This document shows positions 6,101 to 6,704 of a stretch of DNA of 6,704 nt, one piece after another; the first letter of the stretch is position 1, and the number at the start of each line of letters is the position of its first letter. The notes under the pieces were generated by a model. The model was not told the DNA's origin. It was given only the letters and a program-made list of their open reading frames with translations, and searched no databases. This stretch comes from Thermodesulfobacteriota bacterium (lineage in GTDB: Bacteria; Desulfobacterota; BSN033; UBA1163): assembly GCA_030024065.1 (NCBI GenBank), contig JASEIE010000221.1, positions 1 through 6,704 on the forward strand. Reading direction: 5' to 3'. A program made the position numbers and the translations under genes.

Positions 6101-6704
6101 TCTGCCCCTCGGTGAAGAGAAAATATCCGGTCTCCGGGTCTTTTGCTTTCAGGTCCTTGATTTTTCCATCGGGTGTGATCACGCGTATGGAGATTAACTG
6201 ATCCCTCACCGGGCCGTGATGAAAAGTTCCGAATCCCATACCGCCTGTGGCCATCCAGCCGATGAGGGTTCCACCCTTGCCGGATGTCATTGTGAGAAGG
6301 GTGAGGCCATGGTGTTCGAGTTCCGTGTGGATATCGGCAAAACGGGCGCCCGGACCCACGGTGAGCTGAAGGGTCTCAGAATTCACCTCAATGGTATCCA
6401 TTAAACCGAGGTCGATCAGTATTCCTCCACGAGTAGGAACAGCTCCGCCATATCCCCATGTTCCAGCGCCCCGGACAGTGAGAGGGATTCTATTCTCACG
6501 GGCAAGGGCAAAAATAGACACGAGGTGCTCTTCGGCAGTGGGTTTCAGAACGACATCAGGAATGCTCTTTAAAAGCATGTCACGGATGAGAGGCGGGAGG
6601 TCGACATTAAGATCATGGCGGTAATATTCGAGCTTCTCCGGATCTTCTATGGCCTTCAGGCCGGGATTGCGCTGTAAAAAATCTTCGAGGTATTTTCTCC
6701 AGGC
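1..6704 (-). CDS. Giant multidomain FAD/Fe-S/FMN oxidoreductase fused to glutamate synthase and class II glutamine amidotransferase domains (partial at both ends)
   Basis: A single minus-strand frame is open from base 6704 to base 1, giving 2,234 complete codons without a stop; start and stop lie outside. The domains in order are FAD-binding (PCMH type), FAD-oxidase C-terminal, GlcF-like Fe-S, 2[4Fe-4S] ferredoxin, two successive glutamate-synthase-like regions, a Pro-rich linker, and a class II glutamine amidotransferase. Family motifs occur throughout the same frame, for example RGAGTWGYGG (residues 77-86), CAQCGNCVARCP (511-522), CRGCGACLERCP (679-690), TGEGG (1258-1262), DGPRGGTGAAP (1468-1478) and THNGE (1939-1943), so the fusion is real at the DNA level. 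The likely role is a cytoplasmic redox enzyme that delivers electrons from an FAD site to an FMN site for glutamate-synthase-like chemistry; the substrate is unproven. The protein is far longer than GltB (about 1,500 residues). An in-frame palindromic element interrupts the 3' part. No gene symbol fits. Confidence is high for the frame and domains, moderate for function. Confidence 0.95.
134..136. repeat. Target-site duplication TAG, left copy
   Basis: TAG abuts the left inverted repeat and is repeated directly at 269-271 beside the right one. A 3-bp match alone is weak; it gains weight from its exact position and because its removal with the element restores a sensible frame. Confidence 0.6.
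137..148 (+). repeat. Left terminal inverted repeat of the MITE-like element
   Basis: GAGACTGTGTCG is a perfect inverted match to bases 257-268. Similarity extends with a one-base gap into the flanking TAG, which belongs to the target duplication. Confidence 0.82.
161..192 (+). repeat. REP-like hairpin unit A
   Basis: The unit starts TGTCA and contains a perfect 9-bp stem, ACCCTGAAC (165-173) and GTTCAGGGT (177-185), with a TTG loop. It matches unit B (203-234, opposite strand) at 25 of 32 positions by direct counting. It lies within the coding sequence, and no T-tract follows the stem as a terminator would require. Confidence 0.85.
203..234 (-). repeat. REP-like hairpin unit B, inverted relative to unit A
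   Basis: On the minus strand the unit also starts TGTCA and forms an 8-bp stem, ATGCTGAA (plus 210-217) with TTCAGCAT (223-230), around a 5-base loop. Two stem pairs differ from unit A by compensating changes (CC/GG in A, TG/CA in B). A 10-base spacer (193-202) separates the units, so the pair resembles a BIME-type arrangement. Confidence 0.85.
257..268 (-). repeat. Right terminal inverted repeat of the MITE-like element
   Basis: CGACACAGTCTC is the reverse complement of bases 137-148, and is followed directly by TAG, the second copy of the flanking triplet. Confidence 0.82.
269..271. repeat. Target-site duplication TAG, right copy
   Basis: Direct copy of the TAG at 134-136, immediately outside the right terminal inverted repeat. 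Confidence 0.6.
303..1712 (-). other. Class II (Ntn) glutamine amidotransferase-like domain (residues 1665-2134)
   Basis: The domain begins with Cys1665 in CGVAAIVSNHFIP, the usual nucleophile position of class II amidotransferases such as GltB, PurF and AsnB. Further landmarks are RMANRGMDGVGIW (Arg1691, the usual HRG region), VIHRRLATGS (His1914 to Ser1921, equivalent to HxRxxTxG), NSHPF, THNGETTNYR (Asn1941-Gly1942 forming the expected oxyanion hole) and ARTDTAVASLKL (Asp1966, the glutamine-binding TDTE region). These residues support glutamine hydrolysis with ammonia supplied to the synthase domain. A stretch of about 215 residues (about 1695-1913) separates the first motif group from HRRLATG, longer than the short equivalent in PurF. 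It is rich in charged helices and carries the pair CGKNSGC. In GltB this domain is N-terminal; here it follows the synthase domain. Confidence 0.85.
1713..1862 (-). other. Arg/Pro-rich interdomain linker before the amidotransferase (residues 1615-1664)
   Basis: After the last helices of the synthase domain (around GRYDCIRW) the composition changes to charged and proline-rich sequence: VQNRRRREN, then EFPPERETKERP, then QPSPVESPPPPSD ending immediately before Cys1665. This is low in hydrophobic residues and looks flexible and exposed. It joins a synthase domain to a domain whose catalytic Cys is normally the free N-terminus, so it is the natural place for processing. No in-frame ATG lies within it; the nearest upstream is at 1907-1905 without an evident ribosome-binding site. 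Confidence 0.75.
1905..3179 (-). other. FMN / 3Fe-4S glutamate synthase domain (residues ~1176-1600)
   Basis: This is the recognisable GltB-type synthase barrel, which in the family binds FMN and a [3Fe-4S] cluster and reduces the 2-iminoglutarate formed from 2-oxoglutarate and ammonia. Landmarks in order are FIGAGMSIGSIGPG (around Met1232), TGEGG (1258-1262), SQGAKQGVGGHLLGRKV (from Ser1372), LISPFPFHNCYSIEDV (His1411, Asn1412, Cys1413), KVSPSP (from Lys1438), DGPRGGTGAAP (1468-1478), GSGGFRTWGDV (1513-1523) and the cysteine trio C1546/C1552/C1556. The order matches the family, but several loops are altered: the usual QGAKPGEGG is QGAKQGVGG, the HHDIYSIEDL loop is FHNCYSIEDV, and the cysteine spacing is x5/x3 instead of x5/x4. 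It may thus use a modified acceptor. Methylamine-glutamate (N-methylglutamate) synthase is a related alternative. Confidence 0.85.
2037..2069 (-). other. Putative 3Fe-4S cysteine trio (Cys1546, Cys1552, Cys1556)
   Basis: The codons read C-VRDRN-C-ESG-C followed by RSGIST. In classical glutamate synthases the [3Fe-4S] ligands are spaced C-x5-C-x4-C and followed by PxGIAT. Here the second gap is one residue shorter and Pro is absent, but the position just after the phosphate-binding loop GLDGVVLGTA and the trailing GI-T are conserved. The site is therefore very likely homologous; which cluster it holds is inferred. Confidence 0.72.
3420..4607 (-). other. First glutamate-synthase-like barrel region, divergent (residues ~700-1095)
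   Basis: This region begins with WDSEVITHIDLEATTGKIP (from Trp715) and SGTGQGDPHRGSGNDG, then IRFGHFHIVGPAQ, phrases I associate with an N-terminal part of glutamate-synthase-related proteins. Near its end ILAAGGIRSAADAQK (GGIR at 989-992) and RGANGVKIDWP (1003-1013) look like the late phosphate-binding loops of a TIM-barrel flavoprotein or IMPDH-like fold. The next block, LIRVWNVQIIEVLGASGF (from 1048) then KDIKKTVGEENRLL, resembles the helical segment that follows the Fe-S site in FMN glutamate synthases. No 3Fe-4S cysteine trio and no TGEGG-type loop is seen. It may therefore be a barrel that has lost catalysis, an electron-transfer spacer, or a separate FMN site. The fold assignment is an inference from motifs. 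Confidence 0.62.
4620..4787 (-). other. 2[4Fe-4S] ferredoxin domain (residues ~640-695)
   Basis: Two classical motifs are present: CLNCATCVDAC (Cys646, 649, 652, 656) and CRGCGACLERCP (Cys679, 682, 685, 689, Pro690). Each is preceded by a short beta strand (VLIDEEN and HVVIEDEA), as in bacterial ferredoxin domains. The first motif has Met where Pro is usual after the fourth Cys, and the spacer between motifs is longer than in minimal ferredoxins. It sits between the GlcF-like clusters and the glutamate-synthase regions, as expected for an electron relay. Stand-alone archaeal-type glutamate synthases also often carry a ferredoxin domain beside the FMN domain. Confidence 0.93.
4980..5237 (-). 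other. GlcF/LldF-like double iron-sulfur module (residues ~490-575)
   Basis: Two four-cysteine motifs are visible: CAQCGNCVARCP with Cys511, 514, 517 and 521, and CLHCGRCDEEC with Cys561, 564, 567 and 571. Both have CxxCxxCxxxC spacing typical of [4Fe-4S] ligands. The stretch after the first motif, PVYHATGDETFTSRGKLL, is the characteristic GlcF/LldF/HdrC-like segment joining the two motifs. The second motif has Gln rather than Pro after its last Cys. In GlcF-type proteins this module is followed by two cysteine-rich CCG domains; none is seen here. Instead about 70 mostly helical, charged residues (572-640) lead straight to a ferredoxin domain. The module most likely relays electrons from the FAD to the following clusters. 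Confidence 0.88.
5349..6068 (-). other. FAD-linked oxidase C-terminal domain (residues ~213-452)
   Basis: This segment follows the FAD-binding domain directly and has the expected length of about 240 residues. In the family it forms the substrate-facing cap over the flavin. Recognisable features are HLWEERFHP (about 293-301), where GlcD/Dld relatives carry a W-x-x-R motif, and the terminal signature VDPAGVLNAGKFF (436-448), equivalent to the usual DPxxxxNPGK end of these oxidases, here with Ala in place of Pro. The internal GITLYPSSHLIQDGKVLF strand is consistent with the ferredoxin-like fold. The direct connection to Fe-S motifs about 60 residues later resembles GlcD-GlcF and related oxidases, which pass electrons to clusters rather than to oxygen. 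The substrate is likely a 2-hydroxyacid by family analogy only. Confidence 0.82.
6069..6704 (-). other. FAD-binding domain, PCMH/GlcD-like (residues ~1-212)
   Basis: This is the nucleotide-binding half of a flavoprotein of the glycolate oxidase GlcD / D-lactate dehydrogenase family. Visible signs are the approach segment PTAEEHLVSIFALAREN (about residues 56-72), the glycine-rich RGAGTWGYGG followed by VPTRGGILIDL (77-98), the VGPGARFADI segment (116-125), SGKGGTLIGWMATGG (141-155), and the later HHGPVRD and VITPDGKI strands. In this family these loops wrap the FAD pyrophosphate. The domain normally starts 40-60 residues before the RGAGT motif, so the window edge lies close to its beginning, but no start codon can be chosen: the first in-frame ATG (6578-6576) falls inside the domain. 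An extra domain further upstream cannot be excluded. Substrate specificity cannot be read from this part. Confidence 0.88.

Overview
All 6,704 bases are the inside of one protein-coding gene on the minus strand. Read from base 6704 (codons starting at 6704, 6701, 6698 and so on), the frame gives 2,234 complete codons down to base 3 with no stop. Neither the start codon nor the stop codon is in the window. Residue numbers below count from the codon at 6704-6702 as residue 1, so codon n occupies bases 6705-3n to 6707-3n. All other open frames in the window are shadows of this gene.

The product is a very large redox fusion protein. From its N-terminal side it carries: a GlcD/Dld-type FAD-binding domain (about residues 1-212) and its FAD-oxidase C-terminal cap (213-452); a GlcF-like module with two four-cysteine iron-sulfur motifs (511-571); a bacterial 2[4Fe-4S] ferredoxin domain (646-690); a first, divergent barrel-like region with glutamate-synthase character (about 700-1095); a second region that is the recognisable FMN/3Fe-4S glutamate synthase domain (about 1176-1600); an Arg- and Pro-rich linker (1615-1664); and a class II (Ntn) glutamine amidotransferase-like domain beginning at Cys1665 (to about 2134). 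The tail continues past the window edge. The arrangement suggests that electrons from an FAD-oxidised substrate, possibly a 2-hydroxyacid, pass through several Fe-S clusters to an FMN site. There ammonia from the amidotransferase could be used in a glutamate-synthase-like reaction. This is inferred from domain order; the substrate is not shown by the sequence.

Near the 3' end of the gene a 132-bp palindromic, MITE-like element (137-268) is inserted in frame, flanked by a 3-bp TAG duplication. It has 12-bp perfect terminal inverted repeats and two inverted REP-like hairpin units whose stems differ by compensatory base pairs. It adds 45 sense codons to the protein in what looks like a linker.

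The organism is probably an anaerobic or microaerobic bacterium. The abundance of Fe-S clusters, the moderate GC content by eye, and the REP-like repeat, of a type I associate with Deltaproteobacteria/Desulfobacterota and several other groups, fit this. The taxonomic guess is weak. I see no RNA gene, promoter, terminator, CRISPR array or intergenic space.
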